Origin: Neovahlkampfia damariscottae
Taxonomy: Eukaryota > Heterolobosea > Selenaionea > Neovahlkampfiida > Neovahlkampfiidae
Assembly (NCBI GenBank): GCA_016618085.1
Contig: JABLTG010000053.1
Span: 40,408-104,407 of the forward strand
Direction of reading: 5' to 3'
DNA length: 64,000 nucleotides
Position numbers and translations under genes: made by a program. Positions 29,988-40,459 of the stretch are shown piece after piece. Under the pieces are notes generated by a model. The model ran no database searches. It had not been told where the DNA came from and worked only from the letters and a program-made list of their open reading frames with translations. The number at the start of each line of letters is the position of its first letter. The first letter of the stretch is position 1.

Positions 29988-31417
29988 ATGAAAAACTTTG
30001 TTTTTGTGTTTCTTGTCGTTGTATTATTTCAATTCGCGTATTCAAAAAGCTATCAAAACTATAAAGTCATCAAATTTGACTTCAAAACAGAATCTCAACT
30101 TGAATCTTTCTTGTTGGAATTTCCAGAAGAACAAATTGATGTTTTCACAGGTGATGGTTCATTATCCTTTAAAACACCAAATCACATATTCTTTTCACCT
30201 GGACAGTTTAAAAAATTACAAACTTTGAAAAATTTTCACTATGAAGTTCTTGTTGATAATTATCAACAAATTATTGAAAAAGAAAAACAAGAAAATTTCA
30301 AATATGAAGCGGAAGTTAAAAACTTAAAGACTGAAGAAGAAAAAATGAATTACAAATTCAAAACTGAAAATTGGTTCAGGTTTGTTTCTTTGAAAAAAAA
30401 AAATTAACACTTTATTTTACAGAGCTTATCATAAATATGAAGAAAATATTGCTTACGTGAAAAAGTTCAAAACTGATTATCCTGACATGGTTGACATTGA
30501 AGAAATTGGAAAAACATTAGAAGGAAGACCAATACTAGTTGTTAAAGTTCACAGTAAAAAAAATTTTTTTGTTATACTCTTTTAGCACCTGGTAAAATTG
30601 ATACAAAAAGAAATGGCATGTGGTGGGAATCTGTTATGCATGCAAGAGAATGGGCTACACCTGCTGCTGGTCAATATGCTGTGTTACAATTTTTAGAAGG
30701 TTTCAAAAATAACAATTTAGAAATTCAAAGTCTTCTTAAAAAAGTTAACATTTATTACTGTCCATTTGTAAATCCAGTAAGTTTTTATCAAAAAAAACTC
30801 AAAAACATTTCCAAAGGATGGTTTCAAATATACAGAAAAAGACAGAATGTGGAGAAAAAATAAAAAAGGTGGTTACGGAGTTGATATCAATAGAAATTGG
30901 ATTATCGGTTTCGGAGGTCGTGGAAGTTCAAATGTACCAACTTTTTTTCATTTTGACTTTTTTCTCAAAATAGGTACGTTCATCACAAACTTACAGAGGA
31001 ACACATGCAGTTTCTGAAAATGAATCAACAGCCATCAACAACTATTTCACAAAAAACAAAAACATCAAAGGAGCAGTTGATTTACATCAATATGGTCAAA
31101 TCATTTTGAGACCTTATGGTCATACAACAACATCACCTCCTGATGAAGCTAGAAATGCAAAACTTGGAGCTGATATGCAAAATGCTATTAAAGGTGTAAA
31201 TGGAAAAGCTTATAGATCAATGAGAGCAATTCAATTTTGGTCTGCTGCTGGTATAGCTTCTGATACTTTTTATGGTACTCATAAAATGTTAGGATTCACA
31301 ATTGAAATGAGACCACCTCATGCATCATTTCATATTCCAGTTGATGAAATTTTACCAAATGCAAAAGAAAACTTCCAAGCTCTTATGGTTCTTGTTAAAG
31401 CAGTTTCAAAATTATAA
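29988..31417 (+). CDS. Secreted zinc carboxypeptidase (M14)
   Basis: Five exons (29988-30379, 30423-30553, 30586-30776, 30817-30933, 30974-31417) give 424 residues; introns are 43, 32, 40, 40 and all GT-AG. A signal peptide (1-20) and propeptide (about 21-115) precede the M14 domain. Zinc ligands are in HAREWATP (His, Glu) and VDLHQYGQ (His). Also present are NPDGFKYT, GVDINRNW with the substrate-binding Asn-Arg, and catalytic Glu in TIEMRPP. It should remove C-terminal residues from peptides after secretion or in lysosomes, in the same digestive set as the subtilisin gene. An ATTGG is at 29966, 18 bp before the ATG. Confidence 0.9.
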
Positions 31418-31491
31418 ATAAATTTCACAGATCTCCAATTTTTTAGGAGTTACATTTCATTGGTTTGTTTGATTGATCTAAACATCAAAAA

Positions 31492-32265
31492 ATGGTAACC
31501 TTTACATGTGACACAGATATTTCATCAACTTGGTTGACAAAGAAAATATCAGAAAAGCATATTGAAACAGTTCTTAGAACTTGTTTGACAACTATTTTCC
31601 AAGAAAACTCAGATGATTCAAACATCTTTTGTTCTGCAATCAGAAGAGCTTATTTATCAAAATTAAAAACTAGAGATGAAGTTTTATTGATACACATATG
31701 TGCAACATTGCTCACCATTGACAGATACCAAGAGGTTTTTAACTTTTATAGTCAAAAGGTGTTAGGTTACAAACATTGCCAAAGTTCTTACACATCAAGC
31801 ATTGCAGGAACAAGTAAAATGACATACACTTCCACTCTTCATGATGGAATACCATTGATAATGGAAATGAGATATAGAGGTTTTGATGAAGATGAAGTGT
31901 TGAACTGGTAAACTATAAAATTTCTTATTCCTCTCAGTTTTCAAAAAGAAAATATGTGTGATAGATTTGTTGTTAGAAAAGTTGTGGGGGATCCTAGGGA
32001 AGTTGAAATGATCCATTGGCATTTATCTCATCACTTTAGATCGATCAATTGTATTTGTGTGGTCCACGATATTTATCACAAAAGAAGAAAAATTTTTTAT
32101 CGTTTGAGAGATTCAACAGAAGGAGTTATTTTCTTAGAACCTGAAACTCAAAAAATGAAATCAAAAGCTTCAAAAATAGTCACATTCAATGAAAAAGAAC
32201 AACCTAGATTCTTATTGGTAGAAATATGCAGTCAATTACTCGAATATTTCAGTGCTCCCTGGTAA
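31492..32265 (+). CDS. Hypothetical protein
   Basis: Two exons (31492-31907, 31938-32265) with a 30-nt intron give 247 residues. It has no signal peptide, no membrane helix and no repeat. The composition is that of a globular protein with eleven or so scattered Cys and several His (IHWHLSHHF). No family was recognised. An ATTGG lies 29 bp before the ATG. The NSUN2 gene converges, 21 bp between stops. Confidence 0.6.
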
Positions 32266-32286
32266 ATGTTTTGAATAAAATTTTGT

Positions 32287-34290
32287 TTATTCAAATTCAA
32301 TTCTTTGTTTAATCGATTCTAAATATTCCTTTTTTGCATATTTCATCACAACAGTCCTTTGTTTCATTCCACATAAGGCAATTCCTTCATAATCAGGTGA
32401 AACGAAAATGACAGAACCAGTTGGTAAATCTTTAACTTTTTGTTGAACTGATTCATCTGAGAATTCTTGTGGTCTAACAAATGTTGAATCAATGAAATTT
32501 AATAAATCCTTTTTGTTCAAAGAAATTATCCTATCAGGTGAAAGATGTTTCAATAATAGATGACAAGCTTCTTGTGAGAATCTATATGGCATTTTATAGT
32601 CACCATTAATATGTTCAAAAACACGAAGACCCATATTTAGAACTTTCCATCTTTTTTGTTTTTCATTTGAATCCATAATTTCAACAATTTCTTTTGTTGC
32701 ATAATATAATTTTTTCGCTGAATTGGAATCTTCTGATTTGACAAAAAACCATTCCTTTGGCATTCCTTTGATACCATAAAATTCAAAAATAGTATCAAGA
32801 AGTGTTGGATTGACAGATTGGAAGAATTCTTCACCTGCTGATTTTCCTGGATTTTTGATAATCTTTTCAACTTGATTGGATTCTTTTGATTTGTCTTCAT
32901 TTGGCATTTCTTTAACTTTTTGTAAAACAGCAACAAAAAAACCTCCAGTATTCATCAAATGAGGTAAGAATCTCATGCAACGGTCTAAATGCATCGTTTT
33001 GATTTCTTCTTCTGTTGGTGGATAACATGATTGGTCAATATATTCTAAATGTTTTTTTTTGACTGCATCATCTGTTATATCAATTTCTTCCGCTTTTTTG
33101 TCTAAAATCTTCCATGTTGTCAATCCTTTTTTATATTTGAGATTATCTAATGTTTTTGAAACATCAACAAGTTCAAGTGATCCTTTTGACATTCTAAGCA
33201 CTTGAGCAACAGTTGCTTCATCTTCAATTGGGTTTATTGAACATGTTGAATATACCATTTTACCTCCAACTTCTAATAATTTTGCTGCTCTTATTGTAAC
33301 TTTGATTTGCATTTTATGTAAGGAATAACCTAATGTTGGTTTCCATTTCTTCCAAACATCAGGTGATTTTCTTATAGTTCCATCTCCACTACACATTACA
33401 TCACATAAAATTCTATCAAATTTGAGTATTTTGTCATTAACTGCTAAACTTGGATACATTGTTGCATCATGATTGGTTACAATGAAATTCTTTGACAATT
33501 GACTAACTCTAGCCATAGAATGAATAAGTAAATAAGCTCTTTTTTGATCATTATCATTAGCAATAACAAAACCTGTTGGTTCTTCTCCTGATTTAGTATC
33601 TTTGTAAAGCATTTCCAATAATTGACATGTTTTTGAACCTGGAGCAGCACACCTGAATTATTTAATATATTTTAAAAAAAATTTACATGTCAAGAATTTT
33701 ATGATGTGATTTTACATCCATAAACAATGGTGGAAGCATAGAAACAGCTTCTTGTCTTGTTATTCCACCTTGGTCATGTTCTGATTGTAATAAAAGTTTA
33801 TAACTTTTAAGTAATGGGTTTTTACGTAAATCTGATTTTGTTACTTCTAAATGCCATCCACAATTCTCTTCAGGATACCTAAAATGAAATTTAGAAAAAA
33901 AAAAAAACGAAACCATGGAAGCGCATAAGGTTGTATTTTCTTTCCATCAATTTCTAAATTTTCAAATTCCTTTGCTTTTTGAATAAAAATATTTGATAAT
34001 TTTTTTCCGAAAATTTCATTTGTTGTGTTGATTCTAAATGTAATTGGTAGAGTTTCTTTCATTGTGTTTAAAAAAGTGTCCCATTCTTCTTTATCCATGA
34101 TATTTTGTTGTTGATAGAATTTGTCAAAAAGTTCGTTTTTCATTTCATCACTTGTTAAATAACTGTACTTGTTAACTCTTTCTTTTTTTTGTTTTTTATT
34201 TTTTGAGTTTTTTGATTTAGAGTCTGGAGATAAATCTCTTTTTTTGACTTCTGGTTGAATTTCAATTTTTTCTTCTTTAACTTCAGACAT
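32287..34290 (-). CDS. NSUN2: tRNA (cytosine-5) methyltransferase, NSUN2/Trm4-like
   Basis: Three exons (33914-34290, 33687-33878, 32287-33652; introns 35 and 34 nt) give 644 residues. A lysine-rich N-terminus precedes PWYPEENCGW, MLPPLFMDV, the SAM motif ILDMCAAPGSKT (built across the second intron), motif IV CDVMCSGDGT and motif VI YSTCSINPIEDEA with the catalytic Cys, followed by the NSUN2 C-terminal extension. Motif IV normally reads PCSG; here Pro is Met, though its release Cys is kept. Nuclear Trm4/NSUN2 makes m5C at tRNA positions 34, 48 and 49. The upstream CCAATG/ATTGG is about 33 bp from the start. Confidence 0.9.
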
Positions 34291-34868
34291 GAAAATGCAG
34301 ACAAAAAAAAATTGAATAATAGACCAATGAAACTGGAGATTTTTGGAAATTGAAGGTTTTTTTTTATTCATTCATTTTATTGTTTTTTATTGTGTTATTG
34401 TGTGCGAATAGAAATCTTTTTTTGAAGGTCTTATTGCAATAAAGCAACAACAACAAAGTTCTGGTTGGACAATGAAGTTCAAATTTGGGTATCTGTAGCG
34501 AGGAATAATACCCAAGAGATGCTGATACTTAAGGATAAACAAAATTTTACCTTCAATGGTCACTTGGCAGAAAAACTCCAAACTGAGATTCGGTTTAGAT
34601 TTGTCCTTTTTTGGCAGGACCAAATTCAAAAAATTACTAAATTAGGAAGGACTAGAAGTAAAAAACACCTTTTTTGGTTACGAACTGAGGAGTTGTGTTT
34701 TATTTCCTTTTCATCGTAAAGGTGGTGTAAAAGTGAGAAATTTTGTAACACGGAGATTTTTCAATGATTCATAACTATTTCTCCAAATTTGGTAGTTTTT
34801 TGTTTTTAGATAAATCTTTAAGTGGAGATTTTTTGAATAGCCAATCAACAAACAAACTGATTGTCTAA
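34291..34868. other. Gap with MYB-1 promoter, no recognised gene
   Basis: The 578 bp hold an ATTGG/CCAAT near 34323 (towards NSUN2) and CCAAT at 34841 (towards MYB-1). Overlapping short open frames on both strands around 34390-34720 have no start context or motif. A stretch near 34612-34660 (GCAGGACCA...AAATTAGGAAGG) resembles the region upstream of MYB-2 near 38522-38583, so the flanks were duplicated with the genes. Confidence 0.5.
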
Positions 34869-35452
34869 ATGAACGAAACTAACTACACAAGTGACCAAGA
34901 AGAATTCTGGAAAAAATACCTCAATGAAGAGATCCTCGGAGCACCAACGGACTATCTTACCTCAACTACATCGCTGTCGTTAGATCTTGATGACATGTTT
35001 GTACAACCCACTTATTCACCTCCAAAACAAGAACTTATTGTGCCTGTTGAAATGATTAAACCTGTAGAAACAATTGAAAAACCACTCAAAATTACTATAA
35101 ACCCAAATGTTCAAAAACAAAAAATCAAAAAAACAACAAAAACCAAACCACAAAAAAAATACGATTTAAACTTTGATGTTGTTCACTATGGTTCCAAGTT
35201 TGACAAAAAGAAAAGTGATTCTGAAGAACCTATAATTTTAAACTGTAAATAATTTTTCGGAAAATTTTTAACAGACTTTTTGTAGCTGGAGCTTGGAGTA
35301 GAGATGAACATGAAAGGTTCTTAGAAGGTTATAGAACTCTTGGAAAAAGATGGAAACACATTGCTACTCATTTTGTGAAAACTAGAAACGCTGTTCAAGT
35401 TACAAGTTATGCACAGAAATACACCAAAGGAAACAAATCGAATTTAAATTAA
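34869..35452 (+). CDS. MYB-like SHAQKYF-class DNA-binding protein, paralogue 1
   Basis: Exons 34869-35244 and 35286-35452 (41-nt intron, phase 1) give 180 residues. An acidic N-terminus (EEFWKKYLNEE) and a Lys/Pro-rich linker precede a single MYB repeat, GAWSRDEHERFLEGYRTLGK then RWKHIATHFVKTRNAVQVTS and YAQKY. This is the one-repeat class in which SHAQKYF marks the third helix; here it reads TSYAQKY. It is probably a nuclear DNA-binding regulator. It is the first of three paralogues with the same exon structure. A CCAAT is 24 bp before the ATG. Confidence 0.8.
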
Positions 35453-35864
35453 ACTGTAAAAAAAACGTAATATTATTAAAGAATAATTCAATAAATTGTT
35501 CCTTTTTTGCAAAACAGTTCAAAACATTTTAAAAAAAAAAAAAAGAAATTTATATTACAACTGTTGTTTTGTCAATTTTTCAAGAAGCTTACAAAAAGAA
35601 AATAAAAAAGAATTAAAATTATCATTCAATTTTTTCGGAAAAAAAAAATCAATTTTCGGAGTTTTTTGTCATTTTTGTTGAACAAAAATGGACTTCTTTT
35701 CTCCTCATTTGTGTCGTAGAATTACTTCATCATTTTGTTGTACACATACAGAAAGTTTTCAAAATGATTTATTTCTTTGAACGATTTCCAACCACAAGAA
35801 GTCATATTTTGACACTGTAATCGACGAAACTTATTTATATCTCAATGAGAGCATTTTCAAATTC
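35453..35864. other. Gap without recognised gene
   Basis: These 412 bp are A/T-rich with long A and T runs and no coding frame with a start or motif. The stretch ends at AATTC (35860-35864), the left target-site duplication of the retrotransposon. Before insertion it would have been part of the MYB-1/MYB-2 intergenic region. Confidence 0.5.
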
Positions 35865-36018
35865 TGTTAGCAACAGGAATTACCGGACTTATATTACACT
35901 TGACTTACTGCATGTATGCTAGCCAATGAGCATCTACAAATATAGACCAATCATAATAAACCTCTACCTTCTAAGTAACAGTGAGTACGAATACTTCCCA
36001 TATTCTCTTTCTCTTTCA
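35865..36018 (+). repeat. 5' LTR
   Basis: This is the 154-bp TG...CA direct repeat, left copy. It contains two CCAAT boxes (AGCCAATGAGC and GACCAATCAT) followed by AATAAA, the same promoter and polyadenylation signals used by the host genes around it. Confidence 0.92.
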
Positions 36019-36124
36019 TTTTTTATTTAAGTAACTAAAGCTTATTATCATTTAGATTGGTCACCCTTATCAAATTTCAAAAGAACACTTTTTAAATCAC
36101 ACTAAAGACACTTGTTAGTTTGAC

Positions 36125-36619
36125 ATGGATACTAACAAAAGAGAATTACAAAAAATCTACAAATACAATGCTGAATATGCAAAATATGTCACATTTGAAA
36201 CCGTTTACAACTGGTTTGACTCAAGACTAGACCCAAAACCAAACACACCTATTTGGAAGCAATTAAAGCCTTCACTAGACTGGGATAATACAATATTAGC
36301 TAAAATACCAGAAGAACAAATAGCTTACATCAAAATAATGAATGAACACTACATCAAAGGCAGATTAAGCTCACTTTCTAAGAAGAATTTGGCTGAACTT
36401 TATTTTGTCTCAAGACTACTTTCAACGTATGACGTCCTAAGAAAAGACTTCTCAGCTACTTCAGATGATAGAATGACAGACTTAAAAATCGCTTTCACAG
36501 AAGAAGAGTTTAATACTATGACGTTACAAGAAAAACCACAAAACAACTCAAAGAAAACAACACCAAAAATTTCACCATCAGTTACACCAACTGCAGCAGG
36601 ACCAACCACAAATAGCTAA
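36125..36619 (+). CDS. Gag-like protein of the LTR element
   Basis: The ATG-started frame of 164 residues is largely helical and ends in a Ser/Thr/Pro-rich tail. There is no zinc knuckle. Its place just after the 5' LTR is the reason for calling it gag-like; sequence alone does not identify it. Confidence 0.5.
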   Translation: MDTNKRELQKIYKYNAEYAKYVTFETVYNWFDSRLDPKPNTPIWKQLKPSLDWDNTILAKIPEEQIAYIKIMNEHYIKGRLSSLSKKNLAELYFVSRLLSTYDVLRKDFSATSDDRMTDLKIAFTEEEFNTMTLQEKPQNNSKKTTPKISPSVTPTAAGPTTNS

Positions 36620-37060
36620 GACTTTGGTAAAGGAAGAGCATAATCTCATTGTACTTATTAATGCTTTTGTTTATGTGTGGTTTTTTGTTTTTAAATTCTT
36701 GGTAAAAATCAAAATCATTTGATAAAATTTTTGCTAGTGATGGTTTTGCCTCCATGAAAGTAGTGTCAACGTTTTTTGTCATCCACTCTTTTAGCATTTC
36801 TTTGATATGGATATAAAACTACTTAACTTCTCCAAATTTATCTTGATAATGTTGAAAGTGTTGATCCAATTCATGGAGCCTTCCTAAGAACTATGAAATC
36901 AGTATGTAATATTAAAAACCTACAAGAGTTAGTAATCTTAGACCAACAAGAATATCCAGACAGTTACATCAAAAGTTAACGACAAATAATATCGGTACAA
37001 TTGGAGTTTAAGAAGTAAATTTATTACTTGCAAAAGATCCAAAAAAGTTGTTTAGAATGA

Positions 37061-38226
37061 GGAAAATTAACATCTGTTATAATTGAATTAATTGAAGATT
37101 TACAACTACAGGTAGAAGAAGTGAAAGGAGTAACAATATCATTAGCTAATAATGTTCCAGAGAAACTTTCTATCGTTCGTGTTAATTTAGATTTACCAAA
37201 TTTACCTAATTTTGAAAAATTCCACAATTATCCATGTGACTTTTCAGATCTAAACAACACACCTATGTTTAATGGTCTTTCAACTCCTTACCAAATGAGA
37301 TTTAATGCTCCATTTAAAACTGAAAAAAGTCACAAAATTAGCTTTACTCCTGAAGAGATTAAAAAACAATATGAAATCTTACTAAAACGTAATAAAATGC
37401 TTAGAGAATTTGTCATGCCTATTATAGCTGAAGCAAGAGTATTTGGAAAAAATTCCAACGTCCAACAAAGTAGAAAAAAACATTTTGAAGCAAAAATTCA
37501 AATTGAATCTATGGTGATGATTAAAAAACCTAAAAAAAAGTAAATAAATTTGAACGTCGTTACACTGGCCCATTCAAAGTTATACAAATTGACAAAAAGA
37601 AAAATATGCTTCAAGTTGTTGATAGAAATAACACAACTAAAGACATAAAGACCCAAAATGTGTATCCATCAGGACTTCATGTGGAAGACATGGAAGCATT
37701 TGATCAAATACATGACAATGAAATGAATGAAATTGATTCGTTAAAATTAACAGATGAAGAATTAGTTTTTAAAAATATTACAAAAGAAAATAAAAATGAA
37801 AAAAAAAACACAAAACAAAATAAAAATGAAAAAATTGATCAAAAACAAAATAAAGAAGAAACAAAAATTATTGATAGTTCAGAAAAATCAGAATCAGTAA
37901 AACACTCAACAACAGTTGTTAAATCAAGAAAGAAAAACAAGAAAAAAGTTGCAACAGAAATTATTAAACAAAACGCAACAGGAAAAATTTTAGATGATGC
38001 TCCAAATTCATTTGAACTTGATATTGATCCAGTGTTGGAAGATTCAAACTTTGAAAAAGAATTACTTGCAAGAATCGCACCATCAAAAAGAATAGCAAAA
38101 GAATTAAAAGACAAAACAGATATCCTTCAAAATGATTTCACAGATGATGATCATATTGCTTATACTCCTTCTTTGCCTGGTAAAAGAGTAAAGAAACCTA
38201 CAAAAAGACTTATTGAAGATATGTAA
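37061..38226 (+). pseudogene. Integrase C-terminal remnant of the LTR element, frameshifted
   Basis: A frame open from 37061 to 37541 ends in a lysine-rich segment. The next frame, shifted by -1 within an A8 run at 37532-37539, continues with RRYTGPFKVIQID and a long Lys/Asn/Glu-rich tail to 38226. GPFKV is the conserved strand of the Ty3-type integrase C-terminal domain. The catalytic D,D,E core is missing. The shift may be a mutation, an assembly error in the A run, or programmed slippage at A-AAA-AAG. Confidence 0.6.
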
Positions 38227-38260
38227 AGCAAATGAGCAAATCATCAAAACTTGGAGGTAG

Positions 38261-38414
38261 TGTTAGCAACAGGAATTACCAGACTTATATTACACTTGAC
38301 TTACTGCATGTATGCTAGCCAATGAGCATCTACAAATGTAGACCAATCATAATAAACCTTTACCTTCTAAGTAACAGTGAGTACGAATACTTCCCATATT
38401 CTCTTTCTCTTTCA
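38261..38414 (+). repeat. 3' LTR
   Basis: This is the right 154-bp LTR copy, differing from the left at three positions (GG/AG near base 20, A/G near base 78, C/T near base 100). It is followed by the AATTC duplication. Confidence 0.92.
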
Positions 38415-38685
38415 AATTCACATATTGTACTGTTTGTTTGCCAAATCGATGAAAATTTCAAGAATTTCATTTTTTTAATTTCACAATTTCGTAAACTGAT
38501 TTCCAACATTTTGGGTGTCAAGCAGGACCAGAAATTCAAAACTAATTTTTTTTTGAAATCTTTTTTCGAGACAAATTAGGAAGGCAAGTTTGGATTTGGT
38601 CGAAAAAATATCCAGTTTTACTTGAATACTTTATTAGGACAATTTTTGACCAATCAAATCTTACACCAAGCTGAGGTCGATCAAA

Positions 38686-39266
38686 ATGAATACAATTAGA
38701 AGAGAGAAAGAAATTGACAATGAATTCTGGGAAAGATACTTAAACTCACAATTCTATGAAGAAGATGAACTCTCATTACTCAAACAAAACTCACCACTAG
38801 TTGACTTGGACTTGCCTACAATGACAAACAAAGAACAAACTTTTTCTGGAATGTCTGACAAAGAAAAAAGTTTTGAAAGAGCTCTCGAAGAATCTCAAAA
38901 GAATGACCCAGCTCCAAGAGTGAAAAGAATCGTAAAACAAAGAAAGTCAAGCACAACTGACACTTCATTCCAACCTGTCCTTTTCAACTTGACATTTGAC
39001 ATGACAGATTACACTAACTCCAAGACTTCACCAAGACAAAGAACTCCACCAACTCCATCTAATGAACCTATTAATAGTGGTAAGCATTTTTTTCTTTATT
39101 TATTAAACTCTCAGGTCCTTGGTCAGTAGATGAAACTGAAAGATTCATCCAAGGGTTTAATGAACTTGGAAAAAGATGGAAACAAATTTCAACTCACTTT
39201 GTAAAAACAAGAAACTCTGTACAAGTCACTAGTTATGGACAAAAATATTTAAAAAAACATGAATAA
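38686..39266 (+). CDS. MYB-like SHAQKYF-class protein, paralogue 2
   Basis: Exons 38686-39079 and 39115-39266 (35-nt intron, phase 1) give 181 residues. The N-terminus is DNEFWERYLNSQF and the MYB repeat runs GPWSVDETERFIQGFNELGK, RWKQISTHFVKTRNSVQVTS, YGQKYLKKHE. The intron splits the Gly codon before PWS, at the same place as in paralogue 3 and almost as in paralogue 1. CCAAT at 38650 is 32 bp before the ATG. The stop overlaps AATAAA. Confidence 0.82.
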
Positions 39267-39491
39267 ACAGCTTTATTCTTTTCAACTTTTTTTTTCTTTA
39301 ATTTCCGTAACAGCAGAAAAATTTTGATGGAAAAAATATTGTTTTCTTCTCTTGGTCGATCTTCTAAAAAAATATAAAAATTCTCCTGTCTCAAATTTCC
39401 GAACGTAGAATTTCCGTAAAAGCAGAACAATTTTGAGATATTTTCGGAGATTTATCCAATCAAATCATTCTTCTGTTACCAACTTCTAAGC

Positions 39492-40080
39492 ATGAACAGT
39501 GAAGACTCTGATTACTGGTGGCAACAATACCTCAAGAACGAAGATGAACTAGAAGAAGATGAAAAAGATAATCTGTTTTCTGACTATTTACCAGAAACAC
39601 TGACAGAAGATGTTCAACAAGAATTAGAACCTGTGCAAAACTTAAAAATAAAAATAAATGAAAACAAAAACCACACAGAAAAAGTTCAAGATACTTCAAA
39701 TGAAATATTAGCCGTGACAAATGTCGAAAAACCAACAAAACCTCCACATAAAAAAAAAAAATCAAAAAAATCAACAAATTCAACTTTGTATAATTTAAAT
39801 TTTGATCAAATTCAATACTCAAATGAAGGTTTTGAAAACAGATCTCAGGTGGAACAATCACAACAAGAAGTGAACAAAGGTAAAAAAAAAAAAATTCAAA
39901 TTCTAATTTTCATCAGGTCCTTGGTCACAAGAAGAATTTGACAATTTCGTGAAAGGTTATAATACTTTAGGGAAAAGATGGAAACAGATCTCAACACACT
40001 TTGTAAAAACGAGAAATCCTGTTCAAGTTACAAGTTATGGACAAAAGTATTTAAAAGAAAAAAGAAAAAAGAAAAAATGA
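39492..40080 (+). CDS. MYB-like SHAQKYF-class protein, paralogue 3
   Basis: Exons 39492-39879 and 39917-40080 (37-nt intron, phase 1) give 183 residues. The acidic N-terminus DYWWQQYLKNEDELEEDE and a Lys-rich linker with STLYNLNFDQIQYSN (shared in form with the other two) precede GPWSQEEFDNFVKGYNTLGK and YGQKYLKEK. A CCAAT lies near 39455. It is a tandem neighbour of paralogue 2, 225 bp away. Confidence 0.82.
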
Positions 40081-40459
40081 TCTTAAAAAGAGGATGGTTA
40101 TTAATTTACAATTACTCTTTGTAAGGAGTTTTACACACCATTTCATCGCTCATCTCACTCAACAATTTGTAAATAAATGTTTTTCCTTTGAACTGGTGCC
40201 TTCCTTTTCTGATTCCACAAAAGGGTTCAAACTTGAAGCCAAAACAACTCATCTTTTTTTTTCCTGTCATACTTTTTGATCTTGGGTATTTGACCTGAGA
40301 GATTTCCTTTTTGGGATTTTGGAACAATGAAGAGGTTGAAGAAATGCCTTGAGGTATTTTTCATTTCATTTTGAATAAATCCTTGAATTCTAGTTTCGCT
40401 CATCCAAATAAAATCTGACTTCGAATGTTTAATTGGTCAGCGTTGTTTTTTTTAACTTG
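40081..40459. other. Gap with possible small or decayed minus-strand gene
   Basis: A minus-strand frame of about 46-71 codons (40112 to about 40327) reads like real protein (CFGFKFEPFCGIRKGRHQFK) with G+C above the local background. A second open segment upstream (ATG near 40400, minus) is in another frame, and no clean intron joins them. It may be a broken gene. ATTGG at about 40432 belongs to the MFS gene. Confidence 0.25.

Larger units (their letters stand above)
35865..38414 (+). mobile_element. LTR retrotransposon, complete ends, internally deleted
   Basis: The element is 2550 bp. It is bounded by 154-bp direct LTRs starting TG and ending CA, and flanked by a perfect 5-bp target duplication AATTC (35860-35864 and 38415-38419). 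Inside are a gag-like frame and the C-terminal end of an integrase-like frame. Protease, reverse transcriptase and RNase H are absent, so it depends on another element for movement. The integrase tail (RRYTGPFKV type) suggests a Ty3-like source. The LTRs differ at three positions (about 98 % identity), so the insertion is fairly young. No convincing primer-binding site was found next to the 5' LTR; GGAGGTAG before the 3' LTR is a weak polypurine tract. Confidence 0.9.

Noticed and set aside
34387-34719. Overlapping open frames on both strands upstream of MYB-1
   Set aside because: They have no ATG context, no motif and no splice partner; part of the region is a duplicated upstream flank.
36056-36070. 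TGGTCACC as a primer-binding site of the LTR element
   Set aside because: It begins about 40 bp inside the 5' LTR boundary, whereas primer sites normally adjoin it; ATTGGTC also fits the local CCAAT motif.
36582-36797. Minus-strand frame inside the retrotransposon
   Set aside because: It is on the opposite strand to the element, overlaps the gag-like end and has no recognised domain; it may be a rearranged fragment but cannot be supported.
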